NCBI GenBank assembly: GCA_900767675.1
Contig: CAAFZX010000026.1
Location: forward strand, 16,867 to 80,866
Reading direction: 5' to 3'
From: an uncultured Collinsella sp.
Lineage (GTDB): Bacteria; Actinomycetota; Coriobacteriia; Coriobacteriales; Coriobacteriaceae
DNA: 64,000 bases
Below the pieces are notes generated by a model, which was not told the DNA's origin, did no database searches, and worked only from the letters and a program-made list of their open reading frames with translations. Shown here piece by piece: positions 34,104 to 43,232 of this stretch (position 1 is its first letter; every line of letters starts with the position of its first letter). The position numbers and the translations under genes were made by a program.

Positions 34104-35135
34104 GTGTCTGATTTGATCTGGATATTGCGATCGACCAATTCGGAGGTCACCGATTTTTACCTCGAGACCGTCGCAAGCGCCTTAGAAAAGGCAGGTTTTG
34201 CAACGACGACGGTTTCCGCCGAAAGTGTGAAGGAATGCGTCGCTGCGCATGCGCGGAGTGAGGACTGGTTTCTTTCTTCGAATGCCATGGAAACTTGCAG
34301 GTTATATTTACAGGGAGCCAGAAATGTCATTCTCTGGTGTCAAGGTATCATTCCAGAGGAAAGCTATCTGCGCAACGGGAGCAAGGGCAAGTCGGCTATT
34401 CTCTCGTTGATTGAGAAAAGCGCTCTTAAGAAGGCTGCGTTTTGCCTTTTCGTTTCCGACGATATGCGCCGGCATTATGAGACGAAATACGGGCTTTCCT
34501 TCGAGGGTCGATGTTTCGTGATGCCCTGCTTCAACTCCATGTTTGAACAGGGGTCTTTCTTCGCCGAGGGGAAATACGATTCGCCGACTTTCGCTTATGT
34601 CGGCTCGATGGCCGCCTGGCAGTGTTTCGAGGAAACCGTCGATCTTTACAAGGAGCTGGAATCTCGACTGCCTGGGGCGTTTTTGAAGGTGTTGACCTTC
34701 AACCAGGCCGGGGCACGGGAGATCTTGAGGGCTAAGGGCGTCGAGCGTTACGAGGTGGGGTGCGTACCGCCCGAGAAGGTCGCTGGCGAGCTTGCCAAGG
34801 TGGCATACGGTTTCGTCATCAGGGAAGACGGCCCTGTCAATCGGGTCGCCACACCGACGAAGCTTTCGTCTTACATGGCGGCCGGGGTTATTCCCGTGTT
34901 CAGCGACTGCATCGGCAGCTTTTCGGGTCTGGCACGTGGACTGAAATACGCCATTCCCGTCGGTAGATCTGTCGACGTGGACGCGGTTGCTCGGCGCTGC
35001 GCGGAGCCCGTTCGGCGGGAAGAGGTTCTCAGGGAATATCGACGAGTTTTCGATACCTATTATTCGCGTGAGTACTACGTCCAGGGCCTTGCGCCGCTAC
35101 TGGGTTCCGTCATACGTGAAGGAAGGCGCGCTTGA
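34104..35135 (+). CDS. Putative glycosyltransferase
   Basis: A 343-residue protein with GT-B features: FLSSNAMETCRLYLQGARN, FVSDDMRRHYETKYG, TFAYVGSMAAWQCFEETVDLY (start of the donor lobe), and ATPTKLSSYMAAGVIPVFSD where nucleotide sugars bind. It resembles GT1/GT4-like enzymes in capsule clusters. The start is uncertain (GTG 34104 or TTG 34113), both with weak ribosome sites. The 134-base gap before it has no terminator. Its end overlaps the wzy start. Confidence 0.7.
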   Translation: MSDLIWILRSTNSEVTDFYLETVASALEKAGFATTTVSAESVKECVAAHARSEDWFLSSNAMETCRLYLQGARNVILWCQGIIPEESYLRNGSKGKSAILSLIEKSALKKAAFCLFVSDDMRRHYETKYGLSFEGRCFVMPCFNSMFEQGSFFAEGKYDSPTFAYVGSMAAWQCFEETVDLYKELESRLPGAFLKVLTFNQAGAREILRAKGVERYEVGCVPPEKVAGELAKVAYGFVIREDGPVNRVATPTKLSSYMAAGVIPVFSDCIGSFSGLARGLKYAIPVGRSVDVDAVARRCAEPVRREEVLREYRRVFDTYYSREYYVQGLAPLLGSVIREGRRA

Positions 35136-36379
35136 TAGATAAACTGAACAATGAAGCCGAATCTGATTGGAAGAGCTTCGTTGCGATGCTCTTCTTTGTT
35201 GTGCCGTTTTTCCGGCCGACAATCATAAACGATTGGGCCGCCGTGTCGGCTTTGAAAAGTATATTCGCGATTTGGCTCCTTGTGGCGTGCGCTGTTTCCG
35301 TTGCCCGATTTATTGCAAGGAACGGCAGGATTGGCCTTTTCTTGTTGGGGCTCACCTCCATGCTTCTGGTGATGTATATATCGACATTCGCCCATGGCGG
35401 GTCGAATTACGATGCGATGATCAATACGGCGATGATTCTGAGCTCGGCACTGCTTGTGACGACGCTTGAGAGGCGCGAAGTGAGGCCGTTCCTTCTCGCG
35501 CTTGCTGTGCTCCTACTCGTTCTCGTGGCCTCTGAGCTCGTTCTGCGCTTCGCGTTTCCGCAGGGGATTTACCGTATGGATGGGAGTGCCAGGTGGATAC
35601 TTGAGAACGGCAGCTTGCAAAGCCGTTGGTGCTTCGTTCTCGTCTTTGCCGCTGGAGCGCTAGATTATATGAGAAAGGGCAGGTATAGTCTCTTTTTCTT
35701 CTTCTGCGCGGCAATATCGCTGCTCCTTGTGTTCCAACTTGCGAGCGCGACCTCTACCGTGGCGCTCGTCGCGGAGGTTGTCATCTTTATTTTCGCCGGG
35801 AACAAGCGGTTCCAGCGAGCGCTTACATGCCGTAGGGTCAACCTGGTGTTCATCGTATTGGTGATAGCCATCGTCTTCTTAAGAATTGCCGACTACCTCC
35901 CATACGATTCAATCGCATCGTTTCTCGGCAAGGACTTGAGGTACATGAGCGGTGCAACGTTCACAGGGCGCACCTACATATGGGACTCCGTGATTTCGTC
36001 TATCGCTCAATCCCCCGTTTTCGGATACGGCTATCAGCAGTATGTCGCGACGGACATCTACCAGTTCTATAGCCAGACGAATTACGGCAGCGCTCATGAC
36101 TTGTGGCTGCAGATTGCATTCCAGGGCGGTTTCGTTGGGCTTTTTTGTTTTTTTCTCGCCTACTTTTCGCTTTGCCATAAAGCCGATGCCGTTGATCTGG
36201 GACGGGCCCGGACTCTCTTTATAGGACTTCTCATTGCTTTTCTTATTACATCTATTTTCGAAAATACTTTGAACAGCACGCTTATCCTTGCTCTCGCCAT
36301 TCCAACTTCGGGTGTAATGCTTGAGACGTTGGAGGGGCGCGGTGTTCCGATGGGAGGCGGCGCAGATGTCAAGGTTTAG
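35132..36379 (+). CDS. O-antigen/capsule polymerase, Wzy-like
   Basis: A 415-residue membrane protein with about ten hydrophobic segments, including FVAMLFFVVPFF, LFLLGLTSMLLVMYIS, LFFFFCAAISLLLVFQ, VFIVLVIAIVFL and LFIGLLIAFLITSIF. Between the last ones is a loop, FTGRTYIWDSVISSI to FGYGYQQYVATD to SAHDLWLQIAFQGG, typical of the Wzy/O-antigen ligase family. It would join repeat units on the outer face of the membrane. TTG start at 35132 after AAGGAAGG. It sits between a transferase and the flippase gene. Confidence 0.85.
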   Translation: MIDKLNNEAESDWKSFVAMLFFVVPFFRPTIINDWAAVSALKSIFAIWLLVACAVSVARFIARNGRIGLFLLGLTSMLLVMYISTFAHGGSNYDAMINTAMILSSALLVTTLERREVRPFLLALAVLLLVLVASELVLRFAFPQGIYRMDGSARWILENGSLQSRWCFVLVFAAGALDYMRKGRYSLFFFFCAAISLLLVFQLASATSTVALVAEVVIFIFAGNKRFQRALTCRRVNLVFIVLVIAIVFLRIADYLPYDSIASFLGKDLRYMSGATFTGRTYIWDSVISSIAQSPVFGYGYQQYVATDIYQFYSQTNYGSAHDLWLQIAFQGGFVGLFCFFLAYFSLCHKADAVDLGRARTLFIGLLIAFLITSIFENTLNSTLILALAIPTSGVMLETLEGRGVPMGGGADVKV

Positions 36380-37796
36380 CCTGGAGGAGAAGGGTAGCTT
36401 AGGCGGCAACATCGGCTTGGCGATATTGGCACAGGGAATTTCCTTTATCTCTAGCATCATGATGGCCGTCGTGGTTCCAAAGGCCCTTGGTGTTGAAGAC
36501 TATGCTTATTGGCAGCTCTTCACTCTGTATGTCGGTTATGTCGGGCTTCTATTGCTTGGTATCCACGACGGTATATTTCTCAGGCTCGGGGGCGTTAGGG
36601 TTGGCCAGATCGACTGGTCGCGTGTCAAGGCGCAGTTTGCGCTCATCGCGGGGTTTCAGGCTATTGCACTTTTCGGCGCCTGGGCGGTCATCGCGGTGGT
36701 CGGCGGCTCCACGGTACGCTCCGCAGTACTTTTCCTCGTCATTGCCGATGGACTTATTGTAAATCCTGCATCATTTCTCTTCTACGTATTGCGTGCCGCC
36801 AACCTTCCGAATGTTTACTCCTTGGCGAGCATGCTTTCGGGCGGGGTTTGGGCGGTACTTCTTGTAGGTCTGACCGTTGTGCGACCTGAAGGTTTTCTCC
36901 TTTACGCGCTGTGTTACCTGTTCTCCCAAACGCTCTCGACGGCGTATTGCTTCGTTCATTTTCGCGAAGTCTTTAAATGTAAGTTCGGTTCACTGCGCGT
37001 CGCCCTTTTTGATTGCAGGGATGACTGCCTTGCTGGTCTCAAGGTGACTATCGCATATTACGCAGGCACGCTTGTGGTCGGCTCATGCAGGATGCTCGTT
37101 GACTACAAATGGGGAATTGAGGCTTTCGGACTGTTCTCCTTTTCAGTATCGCTCGTGAACTTCCTGCTGACGTTTATGGCGCAGGTTTCCATGGTGATAT
37201 TCCCCATCATTAGAAGGATGGGCCATCAGTCCCAAGGCAGGGCGTATCTGCTGATGCGTGGTTCTCTTGTATCGATACTTCCACTTATCTACGTTTTTTA
37301 TTTCCCCGTTTGTGCAGTATTGAGCTGGTGGCTGCCCCAATACGCCGACAGCCTGCGATACCTCGCGATTATGCTTCCCGTCTGCTTCTTCGATTGCAAG
37401 ATGCAGCTTCTTGTCAACACCTATCTAAAGTCCATGCGCAAGGAGAGCGCGCTTATGTGGATCAATGTTGCATCCTTTGTAGGCGCGTTAGTTCTGATGT
37501 CGCTTGTGGCTGTTGTGACGTCGAGTATAACCGCCACGGCGGTTGCGATGGTTATCGCCATCGCCGCTCGCAGCATTTTCGCTGAGGCTTACCTTGGACA
37601 CTTCATGGACGTTGGCTCGCCAAAGGTGATTATTAGCGAGGTGATGCTGGCGGTGTTCTTCGTCGGTTTCGCCTACGGGCTTTCCAGCTTGCCGCTAGCT
37701 GTGGCGGCTGTGACGGTCTTTTATTTTGCTAATCGCTCTGTGGTCAACGGTTTCGCTACGGCCGCTTGGAGCTATGTGAGAAAACGGCTTCGTTAA
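36366..37796 (+). CDS. Polysaccharide flippase, Wzx-like
   Basis: A 476-residue membrane protein with about 12-14 hydrophobic segments and the MATE-like layout of Wzx: NIGLAILAQGISFISSIMMAV at the N-terminus, then LGVEDYAYWQLFTLYVGYVGLL. It would carry lipid-linked repeat units across the membrane. The ATG at 36366 follows GGGAGG and overlaps the wzy end by 14 bases. The in-frame extension upstream lies inside wzy and is rejected. Confidence 0.85.
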   Translation: MSRFSLEEKGSLGGNIGLAILAQGISFISSIMMAVVVPKALGVEDYAYWQLFTLYVGYVGLLLLGIHDGIFLRLGGVRVGQIDWSRVKAQFALIAGFQAIALFGAWAVIAVVGGSTVRSAVLFLVIADGLIVNPASFLFYVLRAANLPNVYSLASMLSGGVWAVLLVGLTVVRPEGFLLYALCYLFSQTLSTAYCFVHFREVFKCKFGSLRVALFDCRDDCLAGLKVTIAYYAGTLVVGSCRMLVDYKWGIEAFGLFSFSVSLVNFLLTFMAQVSMVIFPIIRRMGHQSQGRAYLLMRGSLVSILPLIYVFYFPVCAVLSWWLPQYADSLRYLAIMLPVCFFDCKMQLLVNTYLKSMRKESALMWINVASFVGALVLMSLVAVVTSSITATAVAMVIAIAARSIFAEAYLGHFMDVGSPKVIISEVMLAVFFVGFAYGLSSLPLAVAAVTVFYFANRSVVNGFATAAWSYVRKRLR

Positions 37797-37862
37797 TCGA
37801 ACCCGAATGAACTGGCCCGGGCTTTGTCTGTTCAAAAGATAATTACTCGAGAGGAATTTATT

Positions 37863-38963
37863 TTGTCTAAAAAGAAAGTAATGCTCGTCTTCGGCACCCG
37901 CCCGGAGGCAATCAAGATGTGCCCGCTCGTCAACGAGCTGAAGGCGCGCGCGGATGAGTTCGAGACCGTCGTGACCGTGACCGGCCAGCACCGCGAGATG
38001 CTCGACCAGGTATTGCGCGTCTTTGACGTAAATCCCGACCACGACCTGGCGATCATGAAGCCGGGCCAGACGCTGTTCGACGTGACGTGCGACGTCCTGC
38101 TGAAGCTCAAGGCCGTCCTCGAGGGTGAGAGGCCCGACGTGGTCCTGGTCCACGGGGACACCACGACCAGCTTCGCCGCGGCGCTCGCGTGCTTCTACCT
38201 ACAGATCCCCGTTGGGCATGTCGAGGCGGGCCTGCGCACGCACGACATCTACAGCCCCTGGCCGGAGGAGTTCAACCGCCAGGCCGTCGACATCGTGAGC
38301 GAGTACTACTTTGCCCCCACCGAGGCCAGTAAGAAGAACCTTCTGGACGAAGGCAAGCCGGAGTCAAAGATCTGGGTCACCGGCAACACGGGCATCGACG
38401 CCCTGCGCACGACCGTGCGCGAGGGGTACTCCCACCCCGAGCTTGAGTGGGCCGAGGGCTCCCGCCTCATCCTCATCACGGCGCACCGCCGCGAGAACCT
38501 GGGCGAGCCCATGCACCGCATGTTCCGCGCTATCCGCCGCGTGATGGAGGAGCATCCGGACACAAAGGCAATCTACCCCATCCACATGAACCCGCTCGTC
38601 CGAAAGGCCGCCCACGAGGAGCTGGACGGCTTCGACCGTCTGCACATCATCGATCCGCTCGAGGTACTCGACTTCCACAACTTCATGGCGGCGAGCCACC
38701 TCATCCTCACCGACTCGGGCGGTATCCAGGAGGAGGCCCCGAGCCTGGGAAAGCCGGTGCTGGTGATGCGCGACACCACCGAGCGCCCCGAGGGCGTGGC
38801 CGCCGGCACGCTGAAGCTCGTCGGCACAGAGGAGGACGTCATCTACCGCGAGTTCAGTCGCCTTCTCTCCGATCAGGCCGAGTACGAGGCCATGAGCTAT
38901 GCATCGAACCCCTATGGTGATGGGCATGCGAGCGAACGTATCGCGGACGTGCTTGCACAGTAG
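37863..38963 (+). CDS. wecB: UDP-N-acetylglucosamine 2-epimerase
   Basis: Interconverts UDP-GlcNAc and UDP-ManNAc. The 366-residue protein has MLVFGTRPEAIKMCPLVNEL near the N-terminus, TVTGQHREMLDQVL, VLVHGDTTTSF, VGHVEAGLRTHDIYSPWPEE and LTDSGGIQEEAPSLGKPVL, the full signature set. TTG at 37863 follows GAGAGGAA; an ATG at 37881 is an alternative. With wecC it provides UDP-ManNAcA for the polysaccharide. Codon use matches wecC and the core genome rather than the adjacent wzx. Confidence 0.95.
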   Translation: MSKKKVMLVFGTRPEAIKMCPLVNELKARADEFETVVTVTGQHREMLDQVLRVFDVNPDHDLAIMKPGQTLFDVTCDVLLKLKAVLEGERPDVVLVHGDTTTSFAAALACFYLQIPVGHVEAGLRTHDIYSPWPEEFNRQAVDIVSEYYFAPTEASKKNLLDEGKPESKIWVTGNTGIDALRTTVREGYSHPELEWAEGSRLILITAHRRENLGEPMHRMFRAIRRVMEEHPDTKAIYPIHMNPLVRKAAHEELDGFDRLHIIDPLEVLDFHNFMAASHLILTDSGGIQEEAPSLGKPVLVMRDTTERPEGVAAGTLKLVGTEEDVIYREFSRLLSDQAEYEAMSYASNPYGDGHASERIADVLAQ

Positions 38964-38983
38964 ATTTGGATCGAGGTATCTGA

Positions 38984-39520
38984 TTGATTCCCGAACTGGT
39001 GGACATTGGGGCCAAAAGAAGGGTGCTGCCTCTGGGCAGGTATTCCTGCTCGCTTGATGATATACGAAAAAGGTATGTGCCCGATGACGATGAAAACCGC
39101 TCTGCTATATGGGATGGCTTAATTACTGTCGTCAACCTCGTTAAAGAGACGATCGGCAGTATCGCGGAGCTGTGGATTGGCGGTAGCTTCATCACCAGCG
39201 AAGAAAACCCTCATGATATTGATGTTGTATTCTTCTTCAAAGAAGACAGCATTAAATCCGTAGATAGCAGAGGGGCTTTTCTTCTAAATCTATTATCCGG
39301 GCACTACGGTTCCGATCTCAGAATCAGCAGCTACGTTGATAGCTATATGATAGTTGTCCCACCAACGGAATTCGAAAATGATACCAAACAGGGCTACACT
39401 CCGTGGCGTGGGTATTGGGATCAGTTTTGGTCTAAAACTCGTTTTGAGGATGACGACAAGCGGTGGTTATATCCAGCTGCTGGATATTTGGAGGTGATGA
39501 TAGATGGGTACGACGATTAG
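38984..39520 (+). CDS. Nucleotidyltransferase-fold protein (DUF6932-like)
   Basis: 178 residues. The core ELWIGGSFITSEENPHDIDVVFFF resembles the GGSF..DxD active-site strand of minimal nucleotidyltransferases, with two acidic residues. The rest is not recognised beyond a resemblance to the DUF6932 group. TTG start at 38984 after GAGG. It overlaps the next gene by 17 bases, so the two are translated together. It may be an antitoxin- or defence-type AMP/GMP-transferase; that is inferred from fold and location only. Confidence 0.6.
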   Translation: MIPELVDIGAKRRVLPLGRYSCSLDDIRKRYVPDDDENRSAIWDGLITVVNLVKETIGSIAELWIGGSFITSEENPHDIDVVFFFKEDSIKSVDSRGAFLLNLLSGHYGSDLRISSYVDSYMIVVPPTEFENDTKQGYTPWRGYWDQFWSKTRFEDDDKRWLYPAAGYLEVMIDGYDD

Positions 39521-40499
39521 CTCGGATGCCCTGCTCAAAAGTCTCGGATTCAGCGAGAACGAGAGCTATGCCCTCCCCGAGGATTTGAATGATCTCTCTG
39601 TATCCAGTCTGCGTGCCTTTATCGATCAATCGTATCTTCAGCATTCGAGTGAATCTTCCGCAGTGATTCACATCACTGGGCCTTCCGTTATCGGGCACTG
39701 TGCACCCCTGCGCAGTGTGGGGGACTTTATGACGCAGCTACAGTCGACGTTCGAGGCTGTGGGCGCTTCTATTGAAGGCTTTAAGGCGCTGGGCGGTACT
39801 ATCCCCTCTAAAATAGCAAAAAGGACCGAGCTGGCTCTTGTTGCGTCCCCGCTCCCCGGTTCCGTAGTTTTGGAAGTAGCTCCTTCGATGCCTAGGTTAG
39901 AAGACTTTCGTCCCAATGACGAACCTGCCCTCTTTGACATTGAAACAGCTATCGATGCGAAAACTCTGGCTGACTGTGCTTTTGAAGAGTTTTCAAGTCT
40001 GTTGTCTGATCTGTCAGACGAAACTCCGGACCAGGATGCGTTCGTCGAACATCTTGCCGAATTAGGTCCCCGCGTTGCTTCAAATGTTCACTCTTTATGT
40101 GAGACTGTAGACAAAAGTCAAATTGACGTTGATTTTGAATGGCGAGAGCCTTTTAAGGAACGAAAAACAATCAGCGTGAGTCACTCTTTTGCGAAATTTG
40201 CTGCTTCTGTAATTCAGGACGCGCAGGTTAATGTTGAGCAAATTCATATTGAGGGTGTTTTGTTAACCGTCACTACATCGGAAAAAGACCATCTTCGAAT
40301 TAGAGAGGATGTCGATGAAGGACTATCAAAAGAAACCATCCTCCCGATAGGGGGTATTCCTCCCGAGCAACTTTACGGTCTTCAACCTGGTGACAAGGTC
40401 GCGGTTGATGCCGAGAGACAGTTATTCACGCGTGCAGGAGGGAGAACTCGAAAAAAGCTTATAGGCGTTGGGATACACAAAATTGATCATTTGAATTAA
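39504..40499 (+). CDS. Hypothetical protein, partner of the nucleotidyltransferase-fold gene
   Basis: A 331-residue soluble, acidic protein that I do not recognise. There is no signal peptide or membrane segment. The middle is helical and acidic (ETAIDAKTLADCAFEEFSSL); the end looks beta-rich (LPIGGIPPEQLYGLQPGDKV, then KKLIGVGIHKI). It overlaps the upstream gene by 17 bases and is followed by a strong terminator, forming a two-gene unit. Composition is AT-richer than the polysaccharide genes' end, which suggests a separate acquisition. Confidence 0.7.
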   Translation: MGTTISSDALLKSLGFSENESYALPEDLNDLSVSSLRAFIDQSYLQHSSESSAVIHITGPSVIGHCAPLRSVGDFMTQLQSTFEAVGASIEGFKALGGTIPSKIAKRTELALVASPLPGSVVLEVAPSMPRLEDFRPNDEPALFDIETAIDAKTLADCAFEEFSSLLSDLSDETPDQDAFVEHLAELGPRVASNVHSLCETVDKSQIDVDFEWREPFKERKTISVSHSFAKFAASVIQDAQVNVEQIHIEGVLLTVTTSEKDHLRIREDVDEGLSKETILPIGGIPPEQLYGLQPGDKVAVDAERQLFTRAGGRTRKKLIGVGIHKIDHLN

Positions 40500-40543
40500 A
40501 TAGTGACGATGGTCGCAAAAATCGGCCATCGTCACTATTTTTT
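40498..40543 (+). terminator. Terminator after the two-gene unit
   Basis: AATAGTGACGATGG pairs with CCATCGTCACTATT and is followed by TTTTT. Confidence 0.9.
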
Positions 40544-40568
40544 ATAAATAAATGCGGAGTCAATCTCG

Positions 40569-43022
40569 ATGACAATCGATTCAATTATTTCTGGTTTTCA
40601 ACGGAACAAGAAGCTATATACGGGCAAGAAGCTATCGCTTGCCCCAAGGAGGCTGTCACTTGACGAAGTCACCCCTTATTACTTGGATATCAATATGGTC
40701 TTTGATAACGAAGCCATCACCAATATTGCCGTATCGGGACCATATGGTTGCGGAAAATCCAGCTTTATAAAATCTATTGACCAACTTGATGGAGCCTCAG
40801 GGCACAATTTTCTATATGTATCTGTTCCTTCCTTTGTTAAAACAAAAGCAAAAAACTACAAAGAGGCCGAATCTCTAAAAAGGAAACTAGAGAAAGGGAT
40901 ACTGGATCAAATTACAATCGACTCTTCATATCTAAATAGTTCACATGCCGGGATTTCGTCAGTATGTCAATCCGGAATGCTTCGTAGCCTTTTTGTCGCT
41001 TCTTTTTTAGTTGTATTTGGTGTTTTGTTATTTTCTATATTCAATAATAATGTTGGCAAATTGATATGTGATTTGATTAATATCACCTTTGCCCAACTAT
41101 TTATCTTAACGATAGCTTTTAGCTGCCTCGCGCTTTCTCGTATCTTATTCTACGGAGGTTTGCGGCGCTATATAAAAAGTTTTACCTTTATGTCGGAATA
41201 TTCTGTTGAGTTATCATCGCAGAATAATACTGGAATCGACTCTTTTTCTGATTCTTTGCTTTATTTAATTTCACATTCAAAAAATGATTGCTTTGTTTTC
41301 GAGGACATTGATAGGTTTGACACTCTATCCTTAGAGGTTTTAGAGCAGCTCAGGACTGTCAATAAAATGGTCAATGATTACAACAAGCGGCGAGTATTAA
41401 ATAGGATAAGCCCGAATAGATTGATTTCAAATAAGATTATAAACAATCTTAGGCATAAAACCGGATCAAACTATCCCATTCGGTTCTTCTATCTAGTGAA
41501 AGATGATTTGTTTTCAGCCGATGACAGAGTCAAATTTTTTGACTATATTATTCCGATTTTGCCCTTTGCTGACTCATTTAATTCTGGTGAGCTAATTACC
41601 CGTCTATTTGATGAGGCGGACATTAGGGTATCAACCGATTTGATAAGTGCAGTTTCAAGTTCATTTGATTCCGCAAGGTTGGTATTTGATTTAGTTAATG
41701 AGCTGTTGTTATACGGCACATTGCTATCAATTAATTTAAACACTTACAGTTCAACAAATGATTTCTTATTTGCCGCCGTGGTATATAAAATTTTATTCCC
41801 TAGAGACTTCGCTTTTTTTCAGTCTTCAAAGGGGCTGCTGTATGGCTTAATGAACTCCTCGACTTATTTATATAAACAATATCATTCTGCATATAGTAAG
41901 GCTTGTGAGACCATATTAATTTCTGAGGAACCAGTATCTATTGTTTCCTATGCCATTGGATATGCGTTGGACGACGGGCTTCTTGAAGATAAAGATTCAT
42001 CTTTTTATTCTAAGTACGGGAATATTGTTCGCAATGATCAACGTTTCCCTGCCTTTCTTGCATTATTAAGAACCCATCGTCTATCGTTCCAAATGGTCAG
42101 ATGCGTAAGTAGATCGCATGGCGATTCACTTAGCTGGAGCGATTGGTGCTATCTGAAACTTGTTCAAACTGAGAATATACCAAGAGAACGATATAAACCA
42201 CATAACTGCGGCGCTCTCCTTGATAGAATTCCTCCTGATCGCCTTGCTCTGCCTGCATATAGAAATATTCATCTCCTTTACTTCATGTTTCGAAACGAGT
42301 TTAAGTTCGACACAAAATTCAACTCTTTCGTTAAGGGTTTAATAAAAGACTGTGATATAGACTTCGCAATAAGTTATTTAGCATCGGTCGGTAAGCGCTC
42401 TAAGTTTACTGATAGTGAGATTTCTCTGTTTGCAGAATTGTCACGCATTATTTTTAATTTAAGCGAAATCGAAGATCGTGATAAGAATAGGCTAGTTTTA
42501 ACTTTATTTCATTACGCTAACCCTGTTCGCATGAGCTCGCTTGAACTTGAAAAAATAGTAAATAATTATTGCAAGACTCATCCAAAGCTGCTACAAAATA
42601 CTCCGCTATTCGGTGACATCGAACTTGCTTTTGCCAATATGAATAAAGAGGGGTTGAAGTTTGATGATCCTGCAGCAAACTGCTGCACTTCGGTAGCCTC
42701 GCGGTCTGCACTGGTAAATGATTTAATCCCCATTAGCTTCAAGTTAATTTGCAGAGCTGCAGATTTCGAACTAACTGCTGGTAATGCACCATTTGCATTA
42801 TCCCTGGTGTTTGATATGGCAGAAGAGGTCCTATTAAACTGGGTTGATAAGAATATAGATGCTGTAATCGATAAGTACTTAGATGCGTATAAGACATTGC
42901 TGCCAGAAGAGGCTTTATTAATTCGTCTAACTAAGCCTCAGCTCCAGCACATTATGTCTCTGCAAAATCTATCACCTCGTTTGAGGAGGGCGCTTTCTGA
43001 AGTTGTTGATTGCACGCCCTAG
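40569..43022 (+). CDS. YobI-like membrane-associated P-loop NTPase
   Basis: 817 residues. The N-terminal YYLDINMVFDNEAITNIAVS leads into Walker A SGPYGCGKSSFI at residues about 56-67. Two hydrophobic segments follow (FVASFLVVFGVLLFSIF and FAQLFILTIAFSCLALSRIL, about 140-190). Walker B is CFVFEDIDRFDTLSLEVLE near residue 242. This layout fits the YobI/KAP group of NTPases linked to conflict systems. The long C-terminal part is unrecognised and helical. The gene is AT-rich compared with the core, with codons such as TTA and ATA common, pointing to transfer. An antiphage sensor role is inference. Confidence 0.7.
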   Translation: MTIDSIISGFQRNKKLYTGKKLSLAPRRLSLDEVTPYYLDINMVFDNEAITNIAVSGPYGCGKSSFIKSIDQLDGASGHNFLYVSVPSFVKTKAKNYKEAESLKRKLEKGILDQITIDSSYLNSSHAGISSVCQSGMLRSLFVASFLVVFGVLLFSIFNNNVGKLICDLINITFAQLFILTIAFSCLALSRILFYGGLRRYIKSFTFMSEYSVELSSQNNTGIDSFSDSLLYLISHSKNDCFVFEDIDRFDTLSLEVLEQLRTVNKMVNDYNKRRVLNRISPNRLISNKIINNLRHKTGSNYPIRFFYLVKDDLFSADDRVKFFDYIIPILPFADSFNSGELITRLFDEADIRVSTDLISAVSSSFDSARLVFDLVNELLLYGTLLSINLNTYSSTNDFLFAAVVYKILFPRDFAFFQSSKGLLYGLMNSSTYLYKQYHSAYSKACETILISEEPVSIVSYAIGYALDDGLLEDKDSSFYSKYGNIVRNDQRFPAFLALLRTHRLSFQMVRCVSRSHGDSLSWSDWCYLKLVQTENIPRERYKPHNCGALLDRIPPDRLALPAYRNIHLLYFMFRNEFKFDTKFNSFVKGLIKDCDIDFAISYLASVGKRSKFTDSEISLFAELSRIIFNLSEIEDRDKNRLVLTLFHYANPVRMSSLELEKIVNNYCKTHPKLLQNTPLFGDIELAFANMNKEGLKFDDPAANCCTSVASRSALVNDLIPISFKLICRAADFELTAGNAPFALSLVFDMAEEVLLNWVDKNIDAVIDKYLDAYKTLLPEEALLIRLTKPQLQHIMSLQNLSPRLRRALSEVVDCTP

Positions 43023-43232
43023 AGGAAGGGGCGAAATAGTCCCAGTACCATGGCAGTACTAAGAAAAAGACATCCTGCTATTGGTACCTCGAGTTTCATA
43101 TCCTCTTCTCAATCTTCAACGTATAGGCTTTCTTCTAGGAAATTCTACTGGTGTCGCCACCTTTTATCCTATTGTTTTAAGCTTGGTTATACGGCAATAA
43201 GTATTTCCTACGGTTCACCTGGAGCTCGGCTT

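Noticed and set aside
43050..43232. N-terminal extension of the nuclease-STAND gene
   Set aside because: Ser/Arg-rich, no ribosome site; the conserved nuclease domain and a good site begin at 43233.
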